Assembly: GCA_964425745.1 (NCBI GenBank)
Contig: CAYRNW010000005.1
Coordinates: 1-64,000, forward strand
Length of the DNA: 64,000 bases
Direction: 5' to 3'
From: CALCNS01 sp964425745
GTDB lineage: Bacteria > Bacillota > JAAYKD01
The translations under genes and the position numbers were made by a program. This document shows positions 63,578-64,000 of this stretch, piece after piece (the first letter of the stretch is position 1; each line of letters starts with the position of its first letter). Below the pieces are notes generated by a model. That model was not told the DNA's origin. It ran no database searches and saw only the letters and a program-made list of their open reading frames with translations.

Positions 63578-64000
63578 ATGAGAAAAATTTGCAAAACACT
63601 AATGATGGTCTTGGTATTATCGCTTTCGATTTCCTGTTTAACTTCATTTTCTTTCGCATATCAATCTCAAGAAACAGGTATAGACAAAGGAATTACAGAA
63701 CCAAAAATGTCCGCGAAAGATATAAGCGGAGATTACGAAGGCAGATTGAGCGAATATGTCCCGTTATTTGTTGAATTAGTAACAAAACAGAAAAGATCGA
63801 TGAGTTGATTCAAAGTGTTAATACCTTAAGCGACGATATTGAGATTAGCGACGTGAAGGTTTATGAGTCTGCTTCAAGCTTAATAGAAGGCAATCGTGTT
63901 TATGATGGCTACTTATCAGAAGGCATGGTTGTGAAAATCTTTTATGATTACGGTAAATCGTGGATTGAACACACAAAAGTGACACAAGCAAACGAATTGG
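63578..64000 (+). pseudogene. Frameshifted paralogue of the upstream small secreted protein, cut by window end
   Basis: Signal peptide (MRKICKTLMMVLVLSLS to about FAYQ), then an open frame ending at a TGA at 63806-63808. Adding one A in the AAAA run at 63784-63787 restores a frame that stays open to the window end. It then reads KIDELIQSVNTL, ISDVKVYES, GMVVKIFYDYGKSWIEHTK, matching the C-terminal half of the preceding lipoprotein (GTVVIVFYGENGESWIQYTR). It has no lipobox. Either a true frameshift mutation, or a homopolymer sequencing error in an intact gene. AGGGAGGG precedes the ATG. Confidence 0.75.

Overview
The window reads as a chromosomal segment of an anaerobic, low-to-mid GC Gram-positive bacterium of the Bacillota (Clostridia-like). 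The evidence is consensus Shine-Dalgarno sites, TTG and GTG starts with strong ribosome binding sites, S-layer homology (SLH) anchoring, an Rnf ferredoxin:NAD+ oxidoreductase, a CtsR-type operator before clpB, a GlnK/GlnL-like two-component system and the Bacillota order mnaA-atpIBEFHAGDC-murA. No species can be named from sequence alone. The left end is the 3' tail of a 5S rRNA. The right end cuts a gene that already carries a frameshift.

Region 1 (1-13.4 kb): 5S rRNA end, terminator and a REP-like palindrome. Four co-directional secreted-protein genes follow: a giant protein with eleven ~109-residue repeats, a cohesin-like protein with a copper-amine-oxidase-N (stalk) domain, a dockerin protein, and a very large protein with a cohesin-like module, MBG/YDG/Fn3-type modules and three SLH domains. 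The last is interrupted by a 100-N gap that falls in a 252-bp tandem repeat; repeat arithmetic shows it is one gene. Together these look like a small cell-surface cohesin/dockerin scaffold with no enzyme in sight.

Region 2 (13.4-26.3 kb): an aminotransferase, a SPOR-like membrane protein, and rnfCDEAB with no rnfG between rnfD and rnfE. Then come an M28 aminopeptidase, cytidine deaminase, an orphan DNA methylase, VOC and DJ-1/PfpI proteins, an M24 peptidase and dCMP deaminase.

Region 3 (26.3-46.5 kb): wecA/tagO, mnaA and the full F-type ATP synthase operon, whose subunit c carries the Na+-binding residue set. Then murA, clpB, purC, a DUF3343 protein, a ZIP transporter, an MBL-fold hydrolase, polA and a CapA-family lipoprotein-like protein. 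Rnf and the ATPase would together form an ion-coupled energy loop, probably using Na+.

Region 4 (46.5-62.3 kb): an archaeal-type, probably non-discriminating AspRS, an Fe-S aldo/keto reductase, an aspartoacylase-like protein, an MBL protein, a SIS sugar isomerase overlapping a methyltransferase, a creatininase-like enzyme, an unrecognised TIM-barrel-like protein, a sensor kinase and its likely YcbB/GlnL-type response regulator separated by a FabG-like reductase, topoisomerase III, two tRNA-Leu genes, and two peptide ABC transporter ATPases without permeases.

Region 5 (62.3-64 kb): an AT-rich stretch with palindromes, a strong promoter and two tandem paralogous small secreted proteins, the second frameshifted.
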